64,000 nucleotides of DNA, taken from assembly GCF_024494355.1 (NCBI RefSeq), contig NZ_JAKNQY010000031.1, positions 1 to 64,000 of the forward strand, given 5' to 3'. Every line of letters begins with the position of its first letter. Positions within the stretch are counted from its first letter, which is position 1. A model generated the notes under the pieces. The model had not been told where the DNA came from. It saw only the letters and a list, made by a program, of their open reading frames with translations, and ran no database searches. Both the position numbers and the translations under genes were made by a program. Shown piece by piece: positions 17,850 to 25,557 of this stretch. This stretch comes from Pseudomonas sp. Q11 (GTDB lineage Bacteria > Pseudomonadota > Gammaproteobacteria > Pseudomonadales > Pseudomonadaceae).

Positions 17850-19475
17850 ATGACCCAAGCCAACTTTCTCGCCAACCTGTTTCCCGGCGCTGCCGACATT
17901 CCGCACGCCTACCGCCTTGATGGACCGCTCGAGCAGCGCGAATACCTGATCGATGGCGTCCTGCAAACCTGGCAAGGGCCGTTGGCGGTTGTTCGCAGCC
18001 CGGTGTACCTGGCAGGCCCGCAGGGTGACGAACAAGTGATACTTGGCAGCACGCCGCTGCTGGATGCACAGACCGCGCTCACCGCCCTGGACGCAGCCGT
18101 CCGCGCGTATGACCGCGGCCAGGGGCAGTGGCCGACGATGCGCGTTGCTGAACGCATCCGCCATGTTGAGGCTTTTCTGGTGCGCATGCGCGAACAACGC
18201 GAGGCGGTGGTCAAGTTGCTGATGTGGGAAATCGGCAAGAACCTCAAGGACTCCCAAAAAGAATTCGACCGCACTTGCGATTACATCGTCGACACCATCA
18301 ATGCCCTCAAGGAATTGGACCGTCGCTCCAGCCGCTTTGAGCTGGAACAGGATACGCTCGGACAGATCCGCCGTGTGCCGCTGGGCGTGGCCTTGTGCAT
18401 GGGCCCCTACAACTATCCGCTCAACGAAACCTTCACCACGTTGATTCCGGCATTGATCATGGGCAACACCGTGGTGTTCAAGCCGGCCAAGCTCGGCGTA
18501 CTACTGGTGCGGCCGCTGCTGGAAGCCTTTCGAGACAGCTTCCCGGCCGGTGTGATCAATGTAATCTACGGCAGTGGCCGGGAAACCGTCAGCGCGCTGA
18601 TGGCCAGCGGCAAGATCGACATCTTTGCCTTCATCGGCACCAACAAGGCCGCCAGCGACCTGAAAAAACTCCATCCGCGCCCGCACCGTTTGCGTGCTGC
18701 CCTGGGCCTGGACGCGAAGAACCCCGGCCTGGTGCTGCCGGACGTGGATCTGGACAACGCCGTCAGCGAGGCACTGACCGGCTCGCTGTCTTTCAATGGC
18801 CAGCGCTGCACAGCGCTGAAAATCCTGTTTGTCCACGAAGACCTGGCACCGGCATTCATCGAGAAATTCAACGCTGGTCTCGCCGCCCTGAAACCCGGCA
18901 TGCCGTGGGAAGATGGCGTGGCACTGACACCGTTACCCGAGGCGGGCAAGGTCGATTATCTGCATTCGCTGGTGGCCGATGCCGTCGCCAAAGGCGCGCA
19001 GGTGATGAATAAACACGGTGGCGAATCCCGGGGTTCGTTCTTCTACCCGGCCGTGCTCTACCCGGTGAACACTGCAATGCGGGTCTACCACGAAGAACAG
19101 TTCGGCCCGGTCGTCCCCATCGTGCCGTACCGCGACCTCAACACCGTGGTCGATTACGTGCTTGAGTCCGACTTCGGCCAGCAGTTGAGCATCTTCGGCA
19201 ACAACCCGGCCGAAGTCGGCAGGCTGGTGGACATCTTCGCCAACCAGGTCGGACGCATCAACATCAACGCCCAGTGCCAGCGGGGCCCGGATACGTTCCC
19301 GTTCAACGGCCGGAAAAACTCGGCCGAGGGCACGTTGTCGGTTCACGATGCGCTGCGCACCTTTTCGATCCGCACCCTGGTAGCGACCAAGTTCCAGGAC
19401 AGCAACAAGGCGCTGATCAGCGACATTATCCGCCAGCGGGACTCGAACTTCCTGACCACCGACTACATCTTCTGA
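17850..19475 (+). CDS. NADP-dependent glyceraldehyde-3-phosphate dehydrogenase-like (GapN-type ALDH)
   Basis: A 541-residue aldehyde dehydrogenase. Its closest pattern is the non-phosphorylating GapN type, which oxidises glyceraldehyde-3-phosphate to 3-phosphoglycerate and yields NADPH. The catalytic Cys is C320 in NGQRCTALK and the Asn-containing MGPYNYPLNE segment is present. The usual ELGGK motif reads LGLDAKNP, so the expected Glu position is G286 and an acidic residue (D288) lies two positions later. The gene stands alone between the barrel gene and a convergent exporter 18 bases from its stop. Substrate is not certain from sequence. Confidence 0.75.
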   Translation: MTQANFLANLFPGAADIPHAYRLDGPLEQREYLIDGVLQTWQGPLAVVRSPVYLAGPQGDEQVILGSTPLLDAQTALTALDAAVRAYDRGQGQWPTMRVAERIRHVEAFLVRMREQREAVVKLLMWEIGKNLKDSQKEFDRTCDYIVDTINALKELDRRSSRFELEQDTLGQIRRVPLGVALCMGPYNYPLNETFTTLIPALIMGNTVVFKPAKLGVLLVRPLLEAFRDSFPAGVINVIYGSGRETVSALMASGKIDIFAFIGTNKAASDLKKLHPRPHRLRAALGLDAKNPGLVLPDVDLDNAVSEALTGSLSFNGQRCTALKILFVHEDLAPAFIEKFNAGLAALKPGMPWEDGVALTPLPEAGKVDYLHSLVADAVAKGAQVMNKHGGESRGSFFYPAVLYPVNTAMRVYHEEQFGPVVPIVPYRDLNTVVDYVLESDFGQQLSIFGNNPAEVGRLVDIFANQVGRININAQCQRGPDTFPFNGRKNSAEGTLSVHDALRTFSIRTLVATKFQDSNKALISDIIRQRDSNFLTTDYIF

Positions 19476-19493
19476 CCCGGCCCGGACGATGGA

Positions 19494-20387
19494 TTATGGC
19501 AGGGCTGGACGGCGCTGTTTGATGCCCCAGCCCTGTTGCATGCCGGCGGCCGCCAAAAGGATTGCCGCCACCCCCAGCCATTGCAGCGGTTCGAGGCGAT
19601 GACCGAAGGCGAACCAGTCAACGAAAATCGCCGCGATCGGATAGATGAACGACAACGCGCCGGTCACTGCGGTGGGCAGCCGTTGAATCGCGCTATACAG
19701 CAACACGTACATCACACCGGTATGAACCATGCCCAAGGTTATCAGGCTAGCCCAGGCCTCGGGCCGCTGCGGCAATGCCGAGAAGTTCGCCCAGGGCGCC
19801 AACAGCAATACACCGGTGCTGACCTGGATCAGCGCGATCAAGTGCGGCGGTGTCCCGGTCAGACGCTTGATGATCAACGCGGCAATGGCGTACAGCAACG
19901 CAGCCCCCAGCGCCAAGGCGATACCTGTCAGATAGTCCCCGCCACCCTGCCCTTGCTCACCGTGGGCGCTGACGATTGCCAACATGCCGAGAAACGACAC
20001 CGCCAGCCAGAACAGCTTTTGGGCGGTGATTTTTTCCCCCAGCAACAACGCCGCCAACCCTACCAGCATGAACGGCTGAACGTTGTATACCGCCGTACCG
20101 ATGGCAATCGAGGCGCGGGAGTAGGAGGCAAACAGCAGCACCCAGTTGCCCACGATCGCCACGCCACTGAGGACCGCCAAAAGGAAAGTGGTGCGCGTCA
20201 GGATACCCGGGCGCAAGAACCCGAAACCGGCGCAAATCAACAGCAAAGTCGCGGCGCCGAACACGCAGCGCCAGAACACCACGTCCAGTACGGGAACGCC
20301 CGAAACCAGCACGAACCAGCCTATGGTTCCGGAAATCAACATGGCGGCGGTCATTTCCAGCGAACCGCGACGTAAGGTCTTGTCCAT
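19494..20387 (-). CDS. EamA/DMT family transporter
   Basis: A 297-residue inner-membrane protein with about ten hydrophobic segments in two EamA repeats, the fold of drug/metabolite and amino-acid exporters. Start ATG 20387 was chosen because AAGGAGC on the minus strand is properly spaced for it; an in-frame TTG at 20393 is too close to that site. It is divergent from an Lrp/AsnC regulator 134 bases away, a common pairing in which the regulator controls the exporter in response to an amino acid. Substrate unknown. Confidence 0.85.
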   Translation of the reverse strand: MDKTLRRGSLEMTAAMLISGTIGWFVLVSGVPVLDVVFWRCVFGAATLLLICAGFGFLRPGILTRTTFLLAVLSGVAIVGNWVLLFASYSRASIAIGTAVYNVQPFMLVGLAALLLGEKITAQKLFWLAVSFLGMLAIVSAHGEQGQGGGDYLTGIALALGAALLYAIAALIIKRLTGTPPHLIALIQVSTGVLLLAPWANFSALPQRPEAWASLITLGMVHTGVMYVLLYSAIQRLPTAVTGALSFIYPIAAIFVDWFAFGHRLEPLQWLGVAAILLAAAGMQQGWGIKQRRPALP

Positions 20388-20521
20388 CTTCAAGCTCCTT
20401 CAGCAAGTGGGCACAGTATGCCGAGCCGAAGGGGCGATCCTCCATGACATGAAAAAGGCTAAACTGGCTTTCAACCTTTTTTATCAAGGCAATTGCGAGC
20501 ATTGACCTAACGGAGCGGAAA

Positions 20522-20959
20522 ATGACTGACGACATCGACCAAATTCTCATCAGCGCCCTGATGGAAGACTCCCGACTTTCACTCAAGGCCCTGGCTAACC
20601 TGAGCGGCCTGTCCTCCCCCAGCGTCGCCGAGCGGCTTCGAAGGCTCGAGGAGCGTGGCGTGCTCAGGGCATACACCGTTGAAGTGGATCCCAAGTGTTT
20701 CGGCTATCAGCTCCAGGCGATTGTGCGCATCCGCCCGCTACCGGGGCAGTTGCAGGAAGTGGAACGACAAATCCAGGCCATCGCTGAATTTACCGAATGC
20801 GACAAGGTGACCGGCGATGACTGCTTCATCGCCCGCCTGCATGTGCGCTCGATGGAGCAGCTGGACACCTTGCTGGACAAGCTCAATGTTCTGGCGGAAA
20901 CCAACACCGCCATCGTCAAGAAGACACCGGTCAAGCGGCGACTGCCGCCCATGGCCTGA
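20522..20959 (+). CDS. Lrp/AsnC family transcriptional regulator
   Basis: A 145-residue regulator. The N-terminal winged helix-turn-helix spans about residues 1-60 (DDIDQILISALMEDSRLSLK, then LSSPSVAERLRRLEERGV). A C-terminal RAM ligand-binding domain carries the VTGDDCFIARLHVRS segment. The protein should form octamers or dimers that bind amino acids. The divergent EamA exporter is the obvious target, and the 134-base gap between them would hold the operator. Confidence 0.9.
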   Translation: MTDDIDQILISALMEDSRLSLKALANLSGLSSPSVAERLRRLEERGVLRAYTVEVDPKCFGYQLQAIVRIRPLPGQLQEVERQIQAIAEFTECDKVTGDDCFIARLHVRSMEQLDTLLDKLNVLAETNTAIVKKTPVKRRLPPMA

Positions 20960-20964
20960 GCCTG

Positions 20965-20998
20965 ACCCGGCCTCGGTGTCATCCGAGGCCGGGTTTTA
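20965..20998 (+). terminator. Rho-independent terminator of the Lrp-type gene
   Basis: ACCCGGCCTCGG at 20965-20976 pairs perfectly with CCGAGGCCGGGT at 20983-20994 across a six-base loop, and TTTTA follows. It lies just after the regulator stop and just before the stop of the convergent haem-protein gene. Confidence 0.85.
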
Positions 20999-21000
20999 TG

Positions 21001-22350
21001 CTACTCGAGGTCTTCCAGCTCAGGACTGCGCTGCACTTTTTGCACCTCATCCTGAGGCGCGTTGCTTGCCTTCATCAACTTCAGAGGCACGATTTTTTCG
21101 CAAGCATTCTTGCCGTCGGCATAGACGCCACTGTGATTACATTTCCAGTCATAGAAGTTGGCCAAGGCTGCGGACAATTGCAGGCTGTAGTCCGTGCTTT
21201 GGGTACCCGGGGTAAAGGGTTGGCCGGCGGGGATGTTCTGGAACCATTTCATCCACTCTTCAGTACCCGGCGCTGGTGGGTTGGCCTGGAAGGTCGGGTT
21301 CATGATCGCCAGTTGCTGGTATTCACCAGTCATGTGACAGCTCAGGCATGAAGCCTGGGGGTTGTCCACCGGACCATTGAGGCGTCCGTTCCACCCCAGG
21401 TGGGTCGGCGGCAACTCCTTGGCATTGGCATTGATCGCGCTCTGCTTCAACGCAGGGTTGATTTTGGTTTCTGTCGGGGTCGGATTGGTGAACTCGCTGC
21501 TGGTCACTTCAGGGTCGTTCCCCCACATGATTCCGACCGGCACCAGGTTTTCCCAGTCGCCTTTGCTTTTATCGATGCCGTTGTATTGAAAGGTCCCAAA
21601 GAGCCATCCGGTCTCGCTGATACGTGTGTCACGCACGGCAATGTCCATTTGGATCAACGCCACTTTTTTCACGACTCGATCAGTGGATGTGAACGTGACC
21701 GCGGTGTAGGCATCCAGCAGCAAGGGATTGGCCAGCGACGGCACCGAATTGACATCGATGTCCGCATACAACGCCTTACACACCACGGTGCCGTTGGAGA
21801 AGCTCTTGGGTTTTGAAGTGAAGCTTGGGTCAGGATTCTGTGGATCTTTCCAGACCTGGCCGATGGTATAGGCACCGATATCGTTATAGATCCCCACCGC
21901 ATAAGTCTGACCGGACTCCAACTGCGTGTGGGCGAGTTGTTTGGGTTGGATGGGCGCCTCTCGGGTCAGCCCGTGGATGCCTTCACGCCCGCTCGGCCCG
22001 TAATGCTGCCAGGGCATGTGATACCACTGGCGGACGGTGTTTTCCTGCACATTCCAGTTGGTCTCGGCGTTGCCCTCCAGACAATACTGTTTGACGCCCT
22101 CCATGTAGGCCCGCCAGGTTTCAAAATCGTTGCTGCGCGTCGTGGGCAGAATCTTGAAGAACGCCGGCATCGATGCAGCACCAGGGGCTGTGGTGGGATA
22201 GCTCTGGCTGAGCTGGAACGCAGGGCCGGAATATTCACTCTTGGGAGGGGCGAAGCCGAAATCAGGGAAGGCGCCGGCATGGGCATTGGCCATGGACAAC
22301 CCGCCTGCCAAGGCCATGAGTGCAACGATTTTTGCGTGGGACTGAATCAT
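21001..22350 (-). CDS. Exported monohaem cytochrome c-like protein
   Basis: A 449-residue protein with a Sec signal peptide (residues 1-26, ending ANAHA-G) and one haem-attachment motif CLSCH (C335, C338, H339). A downstream Met-rich stretch could supply a sixth ligand. The N-terminal two thirds resemble nothing I can name. Export and haem attachment would place it in the periplasm. ATG 22350 is supported by AAGGAG on the minus strand; the longer open frame to 22470 lacks a signal peptide at its start. No redox partner is encoded nearby, so the role is open. Confidence 0.7.
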   Translation of the reverse strand: MIQSHAKIVALMALAGGLSMANAHAGAFPDFGFAPPKSEYSGPAFQLSQSYPTTAPGAASMPAFFKILPTTRSNDFETWRAYMEGVKQYCLEGNAETNWNVQENTVRQWYHMPWQHYGPSGREGIHGLTREAPIQPKQLAHTQLESGQTYAVGIYNDIGAYTIGQVWKDPQNPDPSFTSKPKSFSNGTVVCKALYADIDVNSVPSLANPLLLDAYTAVTFTSTDRVVKKVALIQMDIAVRDTRISETGWLFGTFQYNGIDKSKGDWENLVPVGIMWGNDPEVTSSEFTNPTPTETKINPALKQSAINANAKELPPTHLGWNGRLNGPVDNPQASCLSCHMTGEYQQLAIMNPTFQANPPAPGTEEWMKWFQNIPAGQPFTPGTQSTDYSLQLSAALANFYDWKCNHSGVYADGKNACEKIVPLKLMKASNAPQDEVQKVQRSPELEDLE

Positions 22351-22651
22351 CGGTATCTCCTTATAGGGACAACGCCTGCGAAAATCATCGATCTCCTGAT
22401 TGATGCGCAGGGCTTCCTTTGTTATTGGGCCAAAGCGCATTGCCCCGGCCGGCTCACGGATAACGCTCATTGATGTGTCCTACACCTCCTTTGGCACCTG
22501 AAAAACGGGCGCAGTCAGACCTGGCTCTGATAGCCGAATGCGAACGATATCGGGGGAGAACGTGGCGAAGATTTCGCGCAGTGATTGACCGGTCAACCTC
22601 ATGCCGCCCTTGGCAATGCAATCCCTTGTCATAGTTGTAGATCAATTATTC

Positions 22652-22679
22652 AAAGCCGCCATCATGATTCGGCTTTTTT
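22652..22679 (+). terminator. Orphan terminator-like hairpin
   Basis: AAAGCCG at 22652-22658 pairs with CGGCTTT at 22670-22676. The loop holds the palindrome ATCATGAT, and the T-run continues to 22679. No plus-strand gene precedes it, so it may end an unannotated small RNA or be a relic. Confidence 0.4.
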
Positions 22680-22717
22680 GCGGGCCATTGGCCATAACGG
22701 AAAACTACAGACGAAAA

Positions 22718-22739
22718 AAAGCCCGCCGAAGCGGGCTTT
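22718..22739 (-). terminator. Terminator of the BI-1 gene
   Basis: AAAGCCCGC at 22718-22726 pairs with GCGGGCTTT at 22731-22739 around a four-base loop. On the minus strand it is followed by a run of T. It lies 17 bases past the stop codon at 22757. Confidence 0.85.
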
Positions 22740-22756
22740 CCATATCGCGCATGCAA

Positions 22757-23428
22757 TCAGTCGTCGCGACCCATCAGGCCGAACAGTTGCAACAGGCTGA
22801 TGAACAGGTTGTAGATCGATACATACAGGCTGATGGTCGCCATGATGTAGTTGCGCTCGCCGCCGTGAATGATGGCGCTGGTCTGGTACAGGATGCAGAC
22901 CGACGAGAACAGCACGAAGCCGGCGCTGATTGCCAGTTGCAGGCCGCTGATCTGGAAGAAGAAGCTGGCAACTACCGCACCGAGCAACACGAAGAAACCG
23001 GCGGTGATGAAACCGCTCAGGAAGCTCATGTCCTTGCGGGAGATCAGTACGTAGGCCGACAGACCACCGAACACCAGCGCAGTCATGGCGAATGCCGAGC
23101 TGACCACTTCAGCGCCACCCTGCATGCCCAGGTAACGGTTGAGGATCGGGCCGAGCAGAAAGCCCATGAACCCGGTCAGGGCGAAGGCCGAAACCAGGCC
23201 CCAGGCCGAATCACGGAGCTTGTTGGTGAGGAAGAAAAGACCGTAGAAACCGATCAGCACCACGAAGATGTTCGGGTAGCCGACACGCATCTGTTGTGCA
23301 ACGAAGGCCATCACACCGCTGAAAGCGAGCGTGAGTGCCAGCAGGCCATAAGTGTTGCGCAGGACGCGGCTAACCTCTAGCTGCTCAGCCTGCACGCTGT
23401 TGTTCACTGCGTAATCCTGTTCGCGCAT
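22757..23428 (-). CDS. Bax inhibitor-1/YccA family membrane protein
   Basis: A 223-residue protein with seven hydrophobic segments and the C-terminal SLYVSIYNLFISLLQLFG pattern characteristic of the BI-1/YccA family. YccA-type proteins interact with the FtsH protease, and BI-1 relatives act as pH-sensitive calcium leak channels; which applies here cannot be read. ATG 23428 was chosen because GGAGGAG on the minus strand is correctly spaced. It is transcribed away from the tRNA-Ser gene beside it, an arrangement also known in other pseudomonads. Confidence 0.93.
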   Translation of the reverse strand: MREQDYAVNNSVQAEQLEVSRVLRNTYGLLALTLAFSGVMAFVAQQMRVGYPNIFVVLIGFYGLFFLTNKLRDSAWGLVSAFALTGFMGFLLGPILNRYLGMQGGAEVVSSAFAMTALVFGGLSAYVLISRKDMSFLSGFITAGFFVLLGAVVASFFFQISGLQLAISAGFVLFSSVCILYQTSAIIHGGERNYIMATISLYVSIYNLFISLLQLFGLMGRDD

Positions 23429-23552
23429 GGCGACACTCCTCCGGTTTTGAAACATTCAGTGGCAAGGATGATAACAGACGCTCTGTAACAAGCTACGTAG
23501 AGAGTTTGACAGTGTGTTTCATTCGGGTATTATGGCGCCCGCAACGCAATAC

Positions 23553-23640
23553 GGAGGTGTGGCCGAGTGGTTTAAGGCAACGGTCTTGAAAACCGTCGAC
23601 TGTAACAGGTCCATGAGTTCGAATCCCATCGCCTCCGCCA
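23553..23640 (+). tRNA. tRNA-Ser (anticodon TGA)
   Basis: 88 bases including an encoded CCA. Acceptor GGAGGTG pairs with CGCCTCC. The anticodon loop CTTGAAA gives TGA. A long variable arm and a TTCGAAT T-loop are present. One A-C mismatch is visible in the T stem (ATGAG against CCCAT). Confidence 0.95.
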
Positions 23641-23648
23641 TCTTTATA

Positions 23649-23683
23649 CGACAAAGCCCTGATTTTTCAGGGCTTTGTCGTTT
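23649..23683 (+). terminator. Terminator of tRNA-Ser
   Basis: A perfect 14-bp stem, CGACAAAGCCCTGA at 23649-23662 with TCAGGGCTTTGTCG at 23667-23680, has a TTTT loop and is followed by TTT. It lies nine bases after the tRNA. Confidence 0.9.
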
Positions 23684-23839
23684 CTTGGGTTCGCAGTTTC
23701 TGTTGGGCCATCTCCGGGTCGTTTCCGCATCTTTCAATCATGTTCGCAACCCCACCCCTGCGATATCACTTTCCCGGCCAAACCAAATAGCTCGACCAAA
23801 ATGTGAAGAATGAGCCACCTTGGGGCGTTCAAGCCAAAA

Positions 23840-24166
23840 GCATGAACTGGATTGCAAATGCCGGGATCGAGGCGGTGTCGAACTGCACTGCACGAACGGC
23901 TTCCTCGTGACCCCGTTCATCTGCGCCCATGCCAATCGTCGTGACAACAAATATGGTGGTGCACTGCAAAACCGCCTACGCTTGTTGAATGATCCCCATG
24001 CCCTTGTTTAGATAATGGATCGGACTGGAGCGATCTGATTTCCTTCGACCGTCCGCTCATCGCCAAGTCCGGACCTGCCCACGCGTATCGCCAACAACTG
24101 GCCTCTCAAGTCGGTCGACCCGACCAGCATATACGGCGCAACGAGAAGGCTACACGCACTACCCCA
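23840..24166 (+). pseudogene. Eroded old-yellow-enzyme (NADH:flavin oxidoreductase) gene
   Basis: Two conserved pieces of the OYE family can be read in shifting frames. The first piece (about 23841-23990) gives QAKSMNWIANAGIE, then after a frameshift GGVELHCTNGFL and NRRDNKYGGALQNRLRLL. These match the family blocks GVEIHGANGYL and NRRTDEYGGSLENR. The second piece (about 24040-24166) gives FDRPLIAK, then PDLPTRIANNWPL and VDPTSIYG, and in a third frame EGYTHYPT, the usual OYE C-terminus. The N-terminal half and the part between the pieces are missing. It is non-functional. Confidence 0.75.
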
Positions 24167-24248
24167 CCTGTCGCTCCCAAGCGGCCGATGCCGCAGCACC
24201 TCTGGAAATGGAGGCGCTGTTCACGTTCTCCCATTGAGGAAGATGAGT

Positions 24249-25232
24249 ATGTATCGGCCGAGCACGATTCCTTATCAGCAGCATAGAGGGTTCGGCCGAA
24301 CCTTCACTCCGGGCCATTTGAGCTTGGGATTGTTCTTTCCTTTGGAGGCCTTCGATGGGGACACTCCGAGCATGCTCAACCAGGTCGCATTGGCCAAACG
24401 AGCAGAGGCGCTGGGCTTCTGCGCGCTCTGGTTTCGCGACGTGCCCCTTCGGGACCCTGGTTTCGGCGATGTCGGCCAAGTCTTCGACCCCTGGGTTTAC
24501 CTGGGCTATATGGCCGCTCATACGTCGGAGATAGCGCTTGGCACCGCATCCATTGCCATCCCTTTACATCATCCTCTGCACACGGCCAAGGCGTCAGCCA
24601 GCGTCGATCAGTTGAGCACCGGTCGCTTGATCCTGGGGGTAGCTTCCGGCGATCGCCCGGTGGAGTTTTCGGCTTTTGGCGTCGATCCCGAAAGGCGCGC
24701 AGAAATCTTTCGAGAGCACTACGAGGTGATTCGCCAAGCCCACAGCACCAGCTTTGAACCCATCCGCTGGAGCGGTGGCGAGATGCGGGGCGCAGACCTC
24801 ATTCCGAAACCCACCACCCAAGTCATTCCAATGCTCGTGACCGGCAATAGCCGCCAGTCACTGGATTGGATCGCGCGCGAAAGTACCGGATGGATCAACT
24901 ATCCACGCATACCGAACATGCAGCGACTGATCGTGGAAGATTGGCGGCTGGAGGTCATGAAGCAATGTGGTCCCGTCTATAAGCCCTTCACTCAGTCGCT
25001 TTACATCGATCTCGATGAGACCCCGTCCACCCAGCCCTCTCGCATTCATTTGGAGTTCAGACTCGGACGCGACCATCTCCGGTACTTGCTGGAGTCACTT
25101 GAGGAAATCGGAGTGGACCACGTTATCCTGAATCTCAAATATGGAAAGCGCCCTGCTGAGGAAGTCATTGAGGAACTGGGTACTCACATCGTTCCGCAAT
25201 TCGGAGTACAGCCGCGTCCCGAAGCGAATTGA
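24249..25232 (+). CDS. LLM class flavin-dependent oxidoreductase
   Basis: A 327-residue bacterial-luciferase-like TIM barrel that would use reduced flavin supplied by a reductase. Family signs are LGLFFPLEAFDG near the N-terminus, EALGFCALWFRD, IALGTASIAIPLHHP, TGRLILGVASGDRP and the C-terminal VDHVILNLKYGKRP. GAGGA at 24236-24240 is best spaced for ATG 24249; ATG 24243 and TTG 24234 are in frame. It sits directly after the OYE relic and 19 bases before the convergent end of a shortened ABM gene. Substrate unknown. Confidence 0.85.
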   Translation: MYRPSTIPYQQHRGFGRTFTPGHLSLGLFFPLEAFDGDTPSMLNQVALAKRAEALGFCALWFRDVPLRDPGFGDVGQVFDPWVYLGYMAAHTSEIALGTASIAIPLHHPLHTAKASASVDQLSTGRLILGVASGDRPVEFSAFGVDPERRAEIFREHYEVIRQAHSTSFEPIRWSGGEMRGADLIPKPTTQVIPMLVTGNSRQSLDWIARESTGWINYPRIPNMQRLIVEDWRLEVMKQCGPVYKPFTQSLYIDLDETPSTQPSRIHLEFRLGRDHLRYLLESLEEIGVDHVILNLKYGKRPAEEVIEELGTHIVPQFGVQPRPEAN

Positions 25233-25251
25233 TACGCCGGCCGCTTCCACG

Positions 25252-25473
25252 CTAGGCCAAGGTGGTGCGGTTCACCGCCTGATCCCTGAAAGCCTCGCGC
25301 ATGTAAAACGTTCCCTGCTCGTCACGCAGCTTGAACAACACATAATCGATATTTCCCGGCTCTGCGCGGGTCGGCTCGACCAGCGCCAGCAGTTCTTGTT
25401 TCAATGCCAACTCTTTGCCTGCCTTGGCCTTGAGCACGGCAATCGATACCAACACGTTACTGGACGTGTTCAT
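25252..25473 (-). CDS. Shortened antibiotic-biosynthesis-monooxygenase (ABM) domain protein
   Basis: A 73-residue protein with the ABM/quinol monooxygenase core: VLVSIAVLKAKAGKE, then LLALVEPTRAEPGNIDYVLF. Family members usually run to about 95-105 residues and continue into a HFQTPHF-like segment after the position where this one stops (FRDQAVNRTTLA). The C-terminal strand and helix are therefore missing, perhaps through a rearrangement near 25250. ATG 25473 has GGAGA upstream. It is the downstream partner of the MDR gene on the same strand. Confidence 0.7.
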   Translation of the reverse strand: MNTSSNVLVSIAVLKAKAGKELALKQELLALVEPTRAEPGNIDYVLFKLRDEQGTFYMREAFRDQAVNRTTLA

Positions 25474-25557
25474 CGTCAACTCTCCAACATTAAACTTGGC
25501 TAATGATGCCGCAGGCGGTTCAGCGGGCCCGCAACCGCGCTCACCTGAAGAGCGGAA

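Larger units (their letters stand above)
22351..22756. other. Intergenic region between haem protein and BI-1 gene
   Basis: No gene is visible. The right part holds the terminator of the BI-1 gene (22718-22739). A second hairpin facing the plus strand (22652-22679) has no gene upstream of it. The left part should contain the promoter of the haem-protein gene. Confidence 0.5.

Noticed and set aside
23519..23737. 72-codon minus-strand frame over tRNA-Ser
   Set aside because: Translation of the complement of a tRNA; a common false gene call.
23553..25260. Genomic island integrated at tRNA-Ser
   Set aside because: No integrase and no repeat of the tRNA 3' end was seen at the far side, so only general rearrangement is supported.
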